Source: Stictocephala bisonia (lineage: Eukaryota > Arthropoda > Insecta > Hemiptera > Membracidae). From it: a stretch of DNA of 64,000 bases. A program made the position numbers and the translations under genes. Location: the NCBI GenBank assembly GCA_035578905.1, contig JAQJVL010000322.1:489798-553797 (forward strand). The letters are read 5' to 3'. How positions within the stretch are numbered: position 1 is the first letter of the stretch; each line of letters starts with the position of its first letter. The notes below the pieces were generated by a model. It made no database searches. It was not told where the DNA came from and saw only the letters and a list, made by a program, of their open reading frames with translations. Positions 33,356 to 44,211 of the stretch are shown here, piece by piece.

Positions 33356-34721
33356 TTACACCAATTTTACATTCATTTTCTGAAAACTCTGTGGATTGAC
33401 GTGCCTCTCTGATAGCTTAGGTGCAGCTCTACAGTCAGTTCCAGTTTTTTTATCACGGTCATAGAAAATCTTGATGTCTCTCCAAGAAACCAATTTACCT
33501 TCTACAAAAAAGTCATATTTTAACAGGTTGTTCCGTAAACACTTTAGAAGGTGAGGGAAATCAGACAGTATATCTTCTTATTTTTAAACATAATATAAGG
33601 CGTTTGAGATGAAGCACCCAATAGTTTTATCGCAGCAGCATTAGTCGACCCTAAGTCAATCACAATAGCTTTAGGATGAAAACCAGCATATTGTACACTA
33701 CTTAAACACATATCTATTAATATGGCTAATGATGTGTGTTTAATGGAGTTATGTGATAATACATATGATATTGGGCATTTCCAGGGATATTTCAATCCTC
33801 TAATCATGAATACCATAGCATGTGTGGCTATTGATCCTTCTCGACCCAAGGGTCCCAAATCTTGAAATCCTTCGACAACATCAAGCTTAGAATTATATTC
33901 TAATGCTCGTTTGATCGACATCTCGTCTAGTAATACCACACATTCCTTCTCGTCTTCAGTCATTGACATGGATTTATTTTTCAATTTATCAAATAATTCT
34001 TAGCCGAATCCAGGTTGAAAATTATTAACATTTACCCAAATACAAATTTGAGTTAGACTGGGCAGCTTAAAACCTCTTTCCCTTAAACATTTATACACAT
34101 TTGGAGACTTGTAGTAAAGGCTTAAAACAACATTTTTTGTTCTTCACTCCATTTCACCTTCTTTATATGTCTAAGTTGCATGGTTAAAAATGTCAGTGGT
34201 TCTCCAGAAAAAAACTGCTGCAAACTAAAAAGCAATGTTTGCAAATCTATGTTCCTTTTTCTTCTATTAAGGAATTGTATATTGTTCATTTTTTCAACAT
34301 TAATTTTTGTTTTGAAACAGTGCTTATAAGTTTTTTTCTTCCGGGGGTTGGGCTATTTTCAAGATTTGTATTTAATATAATATCAGGGGCATGTTTGTAA
34401 TTGTTTGTTTCTTCTGCGGGTAAAGGCTTGAAATCTGTAAAAATCATCCAATGTTTGTTCCGGCTCTTCATTTCCTTTTAAACTTTCATACGTTAATGGC
34501 GGTTCCTGAGCATTCGAAGTGACCACTTGAGACTTTGATGGAGTTTTGTTACTGAACCAAGGCAGGGGCACAGCAAGCTGATGATTACGAAGTACTGTAG
34601 CTTATTTTTTAACGAATTTGTGAAAGCTGAGTCTTTGAAGTGACTAGCACGCTGCTTCAGTTGGTTGTCCGAGAGATCGGACAAACCATCATTTCCGCTG
34701 TTTACTATCCAAGTAATGCAT
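33356..34721 (-). pseudogene. broken P-element/THAP9-like transposase, copy B
   Basis: Same arrangement as the copy at 14995-16364 and nearly identical. The THAP second half (SHFKDSAF, then AVPLPWF) lies at about 34570-34721 behind the splice acceptor TTTTTACAG. A linker follows, then the RNase H-like core with LLDEMSI near 33925 and VIDLGSTN near 33655, and the same frameshift after KIYC near 33560. It lacks the 9-bp insertion of copy A but has its own stop near 34001 (before KNKSMSMTEDE). A 9-bp repeat at the 3' end lengthens TTTTTACAC. The shared frameshift was inherited from a common defective parent. The final catalytic acidic residue and the C-terminal region were not found. Confidence 0.85.
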
Positions 34722-35348
34722 CTGTAAAAATATGTATTATATAGTTTCTACAAAAATGTTAAGTTTATTTAATTGTGGCATGTAACTGGCTCAAATCATC
34801 CCGTTATGTAAATAACAAAATAATAACCATTACATGGTTGTTATAAAACAAATGGGTCACAACTGAGCTAGCTTCTTTAAAGTGTTTTTTTGTAGTACAT
34901 TAAATATATAAATGCAAATTTTTGAAATTAATTTATTATTCTATTAAAAATATTGTTTTTACCATTAGAAATAATGAGATAAATTCTGTTATTTATTATT
35001 GTTTCATGATTTATTTATTTTTAAATAGGCCGATTTTTCCTTTTTAATTATTTATTGTTATATAACGCTCATTTTTGTAATTAATTCATTATTCTATGAT
35101 TTTAAACATTTATTTTTAAACGTGTATGGTTGCATTCTTGTGATATAATAGTCCCATGCAGCTATTATTACTACTTAGTATTATTCTTTATATAGTTAGT
35201 AATCAGGGTTATATTAAAAAGTAATATTTTCAACAACAAAATCGAATAGCGAATATTTTATTGAACTAGGTATCTTACCATTTATTTAATGTATATATTT
35301 GAAAGTATTTTGTTGATTCGTTGTTTAAGCCTCCTGAGCTGATATATA

Positions 35349-36556
35349 TAACAAATAATAAGGTTAACGTACCTTTGTCGTCTTCAGCTACAAATATTTT
35401 ACTAGATTACCGGTTTCAGAGCAATAACTCCATGGTCACATCCACTGTACGTTGTCAAAACATTCACATTAAAAACAATATACAAAAATTACATATTAAT
35501 AAAAATAAAACACATGATAACACTGCCGGTTGGTATGATGGTTAGATCCGGATTGAGCGTGTAGCTGGAACGATGTTATCCAATGCTTACTTGACTTTGA
35601 ACGATTTTATTTCTATCTGTCCATCTGTCTTCTTTTATTGGTTGATTCAAATTTGTAATCCGATCAAATAAAATATTTCTAGAGAATTTTAATTTTTCAT
35701 TAACACAGTAGTTGGGTTGCTCTTTATGGCTTTATATATTTCATAATTCTCTAGAGTATTCACTGACGCACATTTATTACTGTACATTTATGGAGAATAT
35801 CTAGGTTGGTGTCAATGTCCTTAATGTTATGATTGTTGTTAACTAAATGTTCAGCAAAGCGAGATGTTTGAGGCTTATTAACGTTCTTGGGTAGGTGTTC
35901 ATTGAGATTTTTGTGAAAGAACGGCCTGTGTCCTATAAAAGGACTCGGACAATCTGAACATTTTATTTTATATACGCCAGTTATAAAATCAAATATATTT
36001 TATTTTATATGTTTTAATAAGCCTTAAACATCTCGCTTTGCTGAACATTTAGTTAACAACAATCATAACATTAAGGACATTGACACCAACCTAGATACTC
36101 TCCATAAATGTAATAAATGTGCGACAATGAATACTCTAGAGAATTATGAAATATATAAAGCCATAAAGAGCAACCCAACTACTGTGCTTAATGAGAAATT
36201 AAAATTCTCTGCAAATATTTTATTTGATCGGATTACAAATTTGAATCAAACAATGAAAGAAGACAGATGGACAGATAGAAATAAAATCGTTCAAAGTCAA
36301 GTAAGCATTGGATAACATCGTTCCAGCTACACGCTCAATCCGGATCTAACCATCATACCAACCGGCAGTGTTATCATGTGTTTTATTTTTATTTTTTGTA
36401 AATATGTAATATTTGTATATTGTTTTTAATGTGAATGTTTTGACAACGTACAGTGGATGTGACCATGGAGTTCTTGCTCTGAAACCGGTAATCTAGTAAA
36501 ATATTTGTAGCTGAAGACGACAAAGGTACAGTACGTTAACTTTATTATTTGTTATA
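35349..36556. mobile_element. Penelope-like element inverted pair in P-like copy B
   Basis: Left arm about 35349-35881 and right arm about 36017-36556 are near-perfect reverse complements, with a 135-bp loop. Each arm holds part of the Penelope GIY-YIG endonuclease (minus strand on the left, plus strand on the right, for example NTLENYEIYKAIK at 36127) and the terminal ACCGGTTTCAG sequence. The loop is the part of the longer left copy not present in the truncated right copy. The same structure at the same place in copy A shows it was present before P-like amplification. Confidence 0.78.
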
Positions 36557-37402
36557 TTTTGTTGAATAAAAAAATATGATAACATTATTTTAGACGCATT
36601 ATTAATTATAATGCAAGAATGAACAATTTACCTACAAAAAGTAGTCATAGCACAGAGTTTTATAAAAAAATGTCCAATCCTTATACATAATTCGTGGAGC
36701 CAGTTTTTGTCAACGCAACTTCTCATTTAGTTCTTGACCAATTTAAACGGTTGGGGTGTAAAAAAATTTGTCTCTGTACGTAATTGTGCAATAAGATCTT
36801 ATTAATTCTTCAATATTTTCACCCTAAAGGGTACAGGAAGCCATTAAACTACGTTTTCGGCCATACAATCAATATATATTCTAAATTTGAATAGTACATT
36901 ATTTGATTATTTTCATATTATTCATACAAAACACGTATTATGTTTATACTATATAGCATGTTATTAAAATTATACTAAACTATAATCTACATACATTTAA
37001 TGAAACATTCAAAATGAACATCCTCACATTAAAAACTGTAAACTGCTATAATTACAACAGATACACATATACATTGGAAACCTAAGAGACTAGACGATAT
37101 TCCATTCAAAAGTCACAACTAAGGGCAGTCAGTTGTCTGTCAACAGATGTCAAAACAAGGGGTGTCCTTTTCAAGGTCAAGGGACTTTTGTATTCTCTTT
37201 TCTCTCTTCCTATCGGCGTTTTTTACTATCTACAAATTCTCATTCATCCTTCACTCTCTCTCCCCCAGCTTTCGCCCGGCAAACGAACTCCTAGCGCTCC
37301 TAGCCGCGCGTTGCTGAAACTGTTTTTTGTTTCCATGTTGTTGGTCTGACTTTTGCCCATATGAACTTTTCGTCTTATTCTATCTGTAGTCATTGTTAAT
37401 AC

Positions 37403-37556
37403 CGACACGGCGTCCGCTTAACGATTGCCATCGACGTGGCCATTACAAAAGAAGTCTGTGATGTCCATGTTGGATGGTAGTTAGAGTTCGGATTTTTTGT
37501 AGGGGAGAGAACTGAGTGTCAGACTTATCAGTTACCTGTAAATCAGACCAACACTA
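37403..37556 (+). repeat. tRNA-like SINE, middle segment
   Basis: Matches 61482-61645 and, inverted, 52105-52237 (GTCCATGTTGGATGGTAGT, AGAGAACTGAGTGTC, CAGACCAACACTA). It is bounded by P-like copy B on the left and the mariner-like element on the right. Confidence 0.75.
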
Positions 37557-38551
37557 CAGATCGCGGACTTTAGCTGTGCGCGTGGCCTTGGCTGCGTGGT
37601 GATAGGCGGGAGGGGTAGCGGGGTAGTGTTATGCGCTCTGTCCTGAAAACACTGACTCACCTGCAACAACCTCTTTAATGAGAATCGTAATGAAAATAAC
37701 AACTAACCCTACCTACTTCCTGGCTAAAATCAGTCTTTTCTGTGACAGTAATGAGTGTGGTTGTTATTTGTGCCTAGTTATTTGTTGAACCAGTGCGTGC
37801 GGTTTACACCGATTATTATTAATATAGCCGTAGTTACCGAGTATTTTATTTGTGATATATTTTGTTAGTTGTAGTGTTTGTTAATTTTCCACAGTGACTG
37901 ATGAGTTCAAGTCGCTAGTCAAAAATTCATAGTCAGGGCTACGAAATTATCAGTAACGTGTTTAAATTTATGAAGGAAGAGGCAGACCGAAAACTTTAAA
38001 TATTCCGTTGGCAAAGGCTCGTCAAAGGACATCAGCAGCTACGGGGGTATCAGAGCGAGTTGTAACTAAAATAAACAGTGAGTTTAAAAAATTGCATGTT
38101 AGTGGTCAGTGCGAGGCAAGTTTTACTACGCAAAAAAAACCGACAACGACGTAAAACAGTAACCTATTTAGATGACTTCTATAAATGTGTAGTGAGAAGA
38201 CTAGTGTACAATTTTCATATAGAAGAACATAGAATACCAACTGTAAAATATTGAGGGAGGCGCTAAAAGATAAAATAAACTTTCAGAGTTGTGATAAAAG
38301 TTTAAGACGCACATGAAATGATTTAGGATTTACTTGGAGAAAGAGCAAACAATAGAAAGTTGTTAATTGAAAAACCGAGAAAAACGGATAACATATTTGA
38401 GAGCGTTGAAAAGCTACAGAGAGGAAGGACGTCCAATAATTTATTTAGACGAGTCTCACATACTATCTTCTCACGTTTCTAATAAAACTTGGTCAGATGG
38501 CTCAAATAAAGGGTTACACATTCCAATTTCTAAGGGTGAAAGATTGATAAC

Positions 38552-39106
38552 GGGGGCACCCGAGGTGCGACATGGACTACCTGAGGATCATAATTGGACA
38601 CTCGAGGTGATACATGCAGCGAAAGAGAACCCAAAACTAACACTCGAGGTGCGACATGGCGCTTCGGCTAGCAGTGTGGCCGTGTTGGTCTGGCGGCTAA
38701 TAGTTGATATATTTACAGTGATAAAATTATCTGAAAACTACAGCCATACAATGAGACACATGATTAACGATGATTCAATAATTAATCATCGCTCAATGAC
38801 AATTTATAGTTTAACTTAAACAAAGAAATTTATTACAATAAAAATGTTTAACGGCGTCAAATAGTTTAAAAATTTGGTTGTTAGGTTGTTAAAAAAAAGG
38901 TTAGGTTAGGTTAGCTAATAATAATCTATTTAGCTATGTAAAGCAGATCGGAGTGTCCAGAAAAAATTATAGTTCTACTACTTTTTATTGAAATAAAAAT
39001 AATTGTATTTCCGGAAAATATTGATTCCTTTTAAGTGTGAAAGTCTGTATTTAATTACACTAGTTATTGAAATGGTGTGATTATCCTAGTAACGTAGGTC
39101 CTATTT

Positions 39107-39183
<77 letters not shown>

Positions 39184-39331
39184 TTATGGAAACAGAGAGA
39201 GCGCGTCTACAACCCCGCAACCCTTCGCCGGGCTACCTGAGGTGGCATGTCGCACCTCGAGTGCTAGTTTTATGGCCCTTTGGGTCGCTGGGATTAACAC
39301 AGGTAGTCCATGTCGCACCTCGAGTGCCACC
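38552..39331. mobile_element. 780-bp non-autonomous DNA transposon with 8-bp target duplication
   Basis: It is flanked by TTGATAAC (38544-38551, 39332-39339) inside the mariner-like transposase. The terminal inverted repeats are 32 bp with two mismatches (GGGGGCACCCGAGG versus GGTGGCACTCGAGG, then TGCGACATGGACTACCTG in both). The motif CACTCGAGGTGCGACATG or close variants occurs three times at the left (38559, 38599 and 38641) and twice inverted at the right. It encodes no transposase and contains a 71-bp TA microsatellite. The 8-bp duplication fits hAT or P superfamilies, but the termini match neither well. Confidence 0.85.
39109..39179. repeat. (TA)n microsatellite
   Basis: About 35 perfect TA units inside the 780-bp non-autonomous element. 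Confidence 0.97.
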
Positions 39332-40533
39332 TTGATAACTATCCATGCGGGCGGAGAGAAAGGGTTCATGCCTAACGCTTTACCTGCTGGAAAGCAAGCA
39401 ATCATAGTGGAGACTACCACGACAACGTGAATGGGGAAATATTTATGAAATGGATGAAGGACAAAGTATTGCACAATTTGGAACCAAATTTAGTACTGGT
39501 AGTCGATAATGCACCCTACCATAAAATTCTAATTGAAAAGGCTCCTACTTCAAAAAGTAAAAGACAGGATATGAAGGCGTAGCTTTTAAAAAAAGGAATA
39601 CCATTCAATGACGATATGTTTTTACCTGAACTGTACAAACTTGTGCAGCTACATTAACCAAGGTATTTCCGATATGCCTTGGATGAAACTGTCAAACTTG
39701 AGGGTCATGACATCTTACGACTCCCACCCTACCACCCAGATCTCAATCCGATTGAGTTAATTTGGGCCGAAGTCAAAGGTTATGTAGCCAAGAGAAATAC
39801 GTCCTGTACTATATCTCAAGCTAAAACCCTCTGCGAAGAAAAAATATCAAGAATGGGTGCAGAAGAATGGTTAGGAAAGTGCAAGCACATGGAGAAGATA
39901 GAAAAGGACTATGCAGCGGCAGAGCCCCAGATAGACAATGTTATAGAATCCTCTTTTATATCAGTTGGAGATGAATCTCATACAGACAGTGGCGGTCTTT
40001 CAGAGGAGGAGGAAGAGTTAAGTGGGATTGAAGAACTCTAATGAAGTAAAATGATTGTAGTAAGTCACATTCATATATCATTATAAGATTCATATTATAT
40101 TATATTCACATTCATTATATATTCATTATAAGAAAGTACTTATAAGTTACTCAACTTTTTACTAACTATTTACAAAAATAAAATGCCTAGGTAATATTAT
40201 TACAGTCATTTTAAATGAAGTAGACGAAGAAGCAGAAATAATAGCAATAATAATAATGTATTTCTTGAGTTTGTGAAAATTAAATACTTTCCGACCTACT
40301 ATAAAAATACAGTTACCACAATACATTTAATGTTTTTAATTTATAATACTTTTTCCCATACATGTTTTAACTGTCAAATAGTAAAGTGTAACCGATATAG
40401 AACCTAGGAAGAAGTTTTGGTGCCTTCATTTCAGCGGCGAGCGCGTGAACGCAACCCGTAAAACATATTGTGTTTGTTTGTTGAATGGGTAGTAGTTTGT
40501 TTCCGCGCGCAGAGCTAAAGTCCTCGATGTGTA

Positions 40534-40735
40534 CGTGGTTCGGAGTCCACATAAAGCTGTAGGTCCCTTAGTTGCCCTGTCTGTTGGGCTATTAATAAAT
40601 TGTCATTCTGAGGAATAGTTGAACTCAGTTAGTAACCAGACTACACTCATCCTACAAACATATTATCATTCATATTCGCCTTAAAATATGCACAAAGTTA
40701 TGTCGGTATCTCATTACTAAGTAAGAATGTAAGAA
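40534..40735 (+). repeat. tRNA-like SINE, last segment
   Basis: It continues from 37556 after the mariner-like element (CGTGGTTCGGAGTCCACATA, GGGCTATTAATAAAT, CAGACTACACTCATCC). It aligns inverted with 51880-52085. A partial copy lies at 43568-43680. Confidence 0.75.
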
Positions 40736-40905
40736 CGAAATCATGTTTTGTACGGCCGAGTCGCCTACGTTTTTATTATGGCAAAATTTATATTTTCAAT
40801 CACTAAAATTAATCCCGATTTATTGGAAATGTACAATCTTAGAATCTTTCTGGGGACGACATGGTTATACCTTCCGTCCAAATTTCAAAATAGTACTCTT
40901 GTATT
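40736..40905 (+). repeat. right part of family R repeat
   Basis: Resembles 13660-13830 (ATGTTTTGTNCGNNGGNNNG, ATTTTCAA, CCAAATTTCAAAAT). Together with 26928-27883 it forms the older repeat into which the SINE-like unit was placed. Confidence 0.55.
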
Positions 40906-42239
40906 AATTTACCTTTTCTGTTAGTAATTAGGTATGATTATTGTTATCAATCAAAAGTTATAATAACTTAAATCTCTTTTTACTACATTTTAATAATTTA
41001 TCAGTTATTTTTATCTTATAAAAGGGAGGGACAGGTTGGTACTCGAAGCTACCATTAATAAACTAAAAAATTACTATTTATATGTTAATCCCGTAGCAAG
41101 ACACAGGTAAACAGCTAGTATATGATATGAGTCTAATATAAATAATTATAGCGTTCGTACTACTATAGACTATATCATTATGACTAAACGTAGAGACTGT
41201 TAATTCAAATATGTTCATTATTACATAGTAGAGCTGATCAGCAAGAAGAGATTTCTAAATTAATCTAAAAGTAACAGATGTTCAAACGTAAATAATATAC
41301 TTATAATATTTTAACTAAGGCTAAGGCGATGTTTATAATGTTCATGAGATTATAGATATTTCATAATGTTAGAATCAAGTTTGTGTTCAGAAGAAGTTTA
41401 GTTTGATCTGTGTGTATAAAAACGAGTGTACGTGTATGTCTCTTTTCCTCTATGCATTACTACATAGAATTTCATTCATCCTATGGTTATGAAACTTTTG
41501 GAAGTTATATAGTCCCCCCCCCCGAACACAAATTTATAAAATTACATAACAATAATAAAAAAAACGTAGTTGCATTCCTTCTGTTAAAGTTCAGAAAAAT
41601 GACAATCCTTCACGCAAACTGCACACAATCGCCGCTCTTTTTAAAACTAAATAATATATTAAAATACGTTGGATATAGTATCTTTAGTTCTACGCTATGT
41701 ACGAATTTCATTCGAACTTCCACGTAATCTGGAAAAACAGCATTATAAATTAAGAACACGTTTATATGTGGGCAGTTTTAATAACACAGTCTTAATTAGC
41801 GAGCGCCGAAAAGCAGAGTAACAATCGCGTGAGCTATGTAGGGTTGCCATACGTATAGTTGCAATGGCTGATTGCTGAAACCAGTCATATTTTTCTGTAG
41901 AGATTACTTTTTTTTAGTAAAGAACCATTGTTTTTAATGTCTTCAACAATTCAGTACATGACATGTCACTGTAAACTTTTATGCTCTGACCACAGAATTA
42001 TTCTGTGCTCAGACCCTCTCCACTGACAATCTATTCCGATCGGGTGTCCGGTACGATTCGAAAACAAATCGAAAATCATTTAATAACTATTACTAAGACA
42101 ATACAAATACTTATAATAATACTACTCTATTATTATTATTATAAAAATTTGGCCAAACGAAATAAAAATAGAACATTTTCAGACAAAAGAACTCTTTTTT
42201 TTATTTAAAAATAGCATGATAACTGTTATAATTTAAGAC
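40906..42239. other. no feature seen
   Basis: AT-rich, with an 11-base C-run at 41514-41524. No gene recognised. Confidence 0.5.
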
Positions 42240-42860
42240 TGAGTTATTAAATTGAATAATAACTATAATTAAGTACTCTTTATTCATTTTTTATAATAAT
42301 ACATGACCGGTTTCGGCCTTTGGGCCATCTTCAGAGTGTAAATAATATAACCTATAAGAAATGAACAATTATAAAAATAAAACAGATGAAGATAACATAT
42401 GATTAATTTAGTGTGTGGGTAAGTTGAATCATTGATTATATAAACTTACATTGATTATATATACTTTTGATTCTTATGTTTTTTAATTTGTCTTATTTTT
42501 TTCGTATATAGGATTTTTCATGTTAATTTGTCTATTTAACATGTTCTGTGGTTCATTATAATTGTAAATTTTCTTTGGAATTCATTTTTTCTCCTTTCTT
42601 CTCATGTTCTAAAGTTATAACATTTTCATTAATATTTTGGTAATTGTGATTTGACTGGAGAATATGTTCAGCAAAGTTGAATTTAATTGATGTTGAGTTG
42701 TTGTTTCTTATGACTTGTATGTGTTCTTTGTAACATAAATTAAATGTTCTTCCGGTTTGTCCTATGTAAAAAGAATTGCATTTCGAGCATTGTATTTTAT
42801 ATATTCCAGATTTTTCATATTTGTTATTATTTTCTTTGTTAGATAGTTTGTTAATTAAAG
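42240..42860 (-). mobile_element. 3' fragment of a second Penelope-like element
   Basis: A terminal sequence ACCGGTTTCGGCCTTTGGGCC ATCTTCAG at 42306-42333 is characteristic of Penelope-like termini. The minus-strand coding part above it encodes the GIY-YIG endonuclease. This family differs from the one inside the P-like elements. It is truncated at 42860, where a palindrome begins. Confidence 0.8.
42556..42860 (-). pseudogene. GIY-YIG endonuclease domain of a Penelope-like element (partial)
   Basis: About 100 uninterrupted codons on the minus strand, with no start because the 5' part is missing. SGIYKIQCSKCNSFYIGQTGRTF shows both halves of the GIY-YIG motif, the CxxC between them and the conserved Arg. 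It is followed by YKEHIQ and FAEHILQSNHN, and a stop at 42556. In Penelope-like elements this nuclease nicks target DNA to prime reverse transcription. The reverse transcriptase portion is absent. The domain itself looks intact, unlike the frameshifted copies at 17.4 and 35.8 kb. Confidence 0.85.
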
Positions 42861-42862
42861 TA

Positions 42863-43050
42863 AAACGTCACACAACACAAATTCACCACAATATAAACAC
42901 AAAATGCACAAATATACTACAATACAAGTTCAAAATGCACAAGTATTATGGTGATCGATCACCACAATATTTGTGCATTTTGTACTTGTATTGTAGTATA
43001 TTTGTGCATTTTGTGCTTATATTGTGGTGAATTTGTGTTGTGTGACGTTT
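42863..43050. repeat. 188-bp near-perfect palindrome
   Basis: The arms run outward from GGTGATCGATCACC centred at about 42957. They contain CACCACAATAT, TGTGCATTTTG and ACGTCACACAACACAAATTC with their reverse complements, and few mismatches. It begins within two bases of the point where the Penelope-like fragment stops. Both arms carry a repeated ATGCACAA block. Confidence 0.92.
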
Positions 43051-43567
43051 ACTTGTACTGTATATGTACCAACACGTATTATACCAAAAAACTATTTAAA
43101 GTAAAAGTATTGTTCTTTGTTTTATAACTGAGTGTATATTTACTGTGTTGAAAAGTCTTTATAATAGCCTTATTAATTTTTGTATTATAACAGTATTTAA
43201 CAGTAATAACGCGTTAAAAAATCACATGGAATAAATGAATACTGGTTCTTAGAAGTATAATAACATTGGTACAATATAACAATTAAAATTGACTACCAAA
43301 ATAATTCAAATGACATTTATATTTATTAGGGAAATAAGTAACACCTACAAAAAATAATCTTAACATTGTAACATTTGGTACAACATTTATCAAAGTGGAA
43401 CCTAAAAAATAAATTTGCAATTTAAGAAAACGTTTGAAAATGTATTTATTGTTGGTGGAAATTATAAAATAGTTTTTTATGAATTTTGTGATATGTGATT
43501 TGGTTTGTTAAATTGGTGATATATAATATTAATACCATATGTAATTTAAGAACGAATGTCTATACCT

Positions 43568-43685
43568 TGGTCAGACTACACTCATCCTACACTCATATAA
43601 CCATTCATATTCGCCTTAAAATACCAACAACGTTGTGTCGGCGTCTCAAATGTAAGAATAAGACTAAGAACCAAGTATTATTAAA
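43568..43685 (+). repeat. fragment of the SINE-like tail
   Basis: CAGACTACACTCATCCTACA, ATTCATATTCGCCTTAAAAT and GTTGTGTCGGCGTCTCA match 40640-40735 and inverted 51870-51980. Confidence 0.75.
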
Positions 43686-43689
43686 TGAA

Positions 43690-44211
43690 ATTTACAACTT
43701 TCAGAAAATTGAATAACTGAAATAAATAATATGAAATAATGATTTATTCCTCAAGAATAATACAGATTACAAAATAAAAGTAAATAAACTTGGAATTAAT
43801 CAACCACTTTATCTAGTATATGTGGTTGATGAGTCCAGTCCTTATTTCTCATGCTATTTCGGCTCTCCGCAGCATCGATGGCCAAAACATAACAAAACAT
43901 ACCTTATGAAATGACACTACTTTTAATCATAAACTAACTGAAACATAACACTACTGAAATAACACTACTTTAGTCATAAACTAACTTACACAATTATAAA
44001 TTCATTTATCAGTCAATCATATTAATACAGATGTTTAAAAAGTATAGTAATAAATATATAATAACTACAATGACAGTATTATTGTATTAAATATTTACAA
44101 AATATAAAACAGCATACAAAATAATATTTTAATAATTTAAAATTTCTATTTTTGCAATAAAATATAGTCTCAATCTTTGGACAATTTACTATTTACTGAT
44201 TTTTTCAAAGA
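43690..44211. other. no feature seen
   Basis: AT-rich. It may include the 3' untranslated region of the minus-strand retrotransposon that starts at 44212. Confidence 0.4.

Larger units (their letters stand above)
27973..37395 (-). mobile_element. P-like (THAP9-family) DNA transposon copy B, split by a mag-type LTR element
   Basis: Perfect 33-bp terminal inverted repeats (27973-28005, 37363-37395), same as copy A. The 7-bp target duplication is TTAATAC (27966-27972, 37396-37402). The unoccupied target is preserved in the SINE at 61472 (CTCTTAATACCGACACGG). Span 9423 bp; without the LTR element and its 5-bp duplication it is about 5206 bp, versus 5193 for copy A. Internal sequence is nearly identical to copy A, including the Penelope pair. 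Different target duplications show transposition rather than segmental duplication. Confidence 0.9.
37975..40041 (+). pseudogene. decayed DDE_3 (Tc1/mariner-like) transposase, interrupted
   Basis: The N-terminal part (37981-38150) reads GRPKTLNIPLAKARQ, then TGVSERVVTKI, a helix-turn-helix-like segment, and then loses frame. The first catalytic Asp is in IIYLDES near 38440. Coding stops at SKGERLIT where a 780-bp element is inserted (38552-39331) and resumes with HAGGEKGFMPNAL at about 39345. After another frameshift come the second Asp in VVDNAPYH near 39505 and two internal stops. The last part, 39679-40041, is open: LRLPPYHPDLNPIELIWAEVK carries the third acidic residue, followed by a Glu-rich acidic tail. 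The family moves DNA by cut and paste at TA. This copy is dead. Confidence 0.85.
37557..40531 (+). mobile_element. mariner/Tc1-like DNA transposon with TA target duplication
   Basis: The ends are inverted repeats: CAGATCGCGGACTTTAGCTG at 37557, and the reverse complement of the end at 40531 reads CACATCGAGGACTTTAGCTC. About 23 of the first 26 positions match. Both sides are flanked by TA (37555-37556, 40532-40533), and the SINE sequence joins perfectly across it. The interior holds one decayed DDE_3-type transposase. Removing the 780-bp insert and its duplication leaves about 2.19 kb. Confidence 0.85.
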
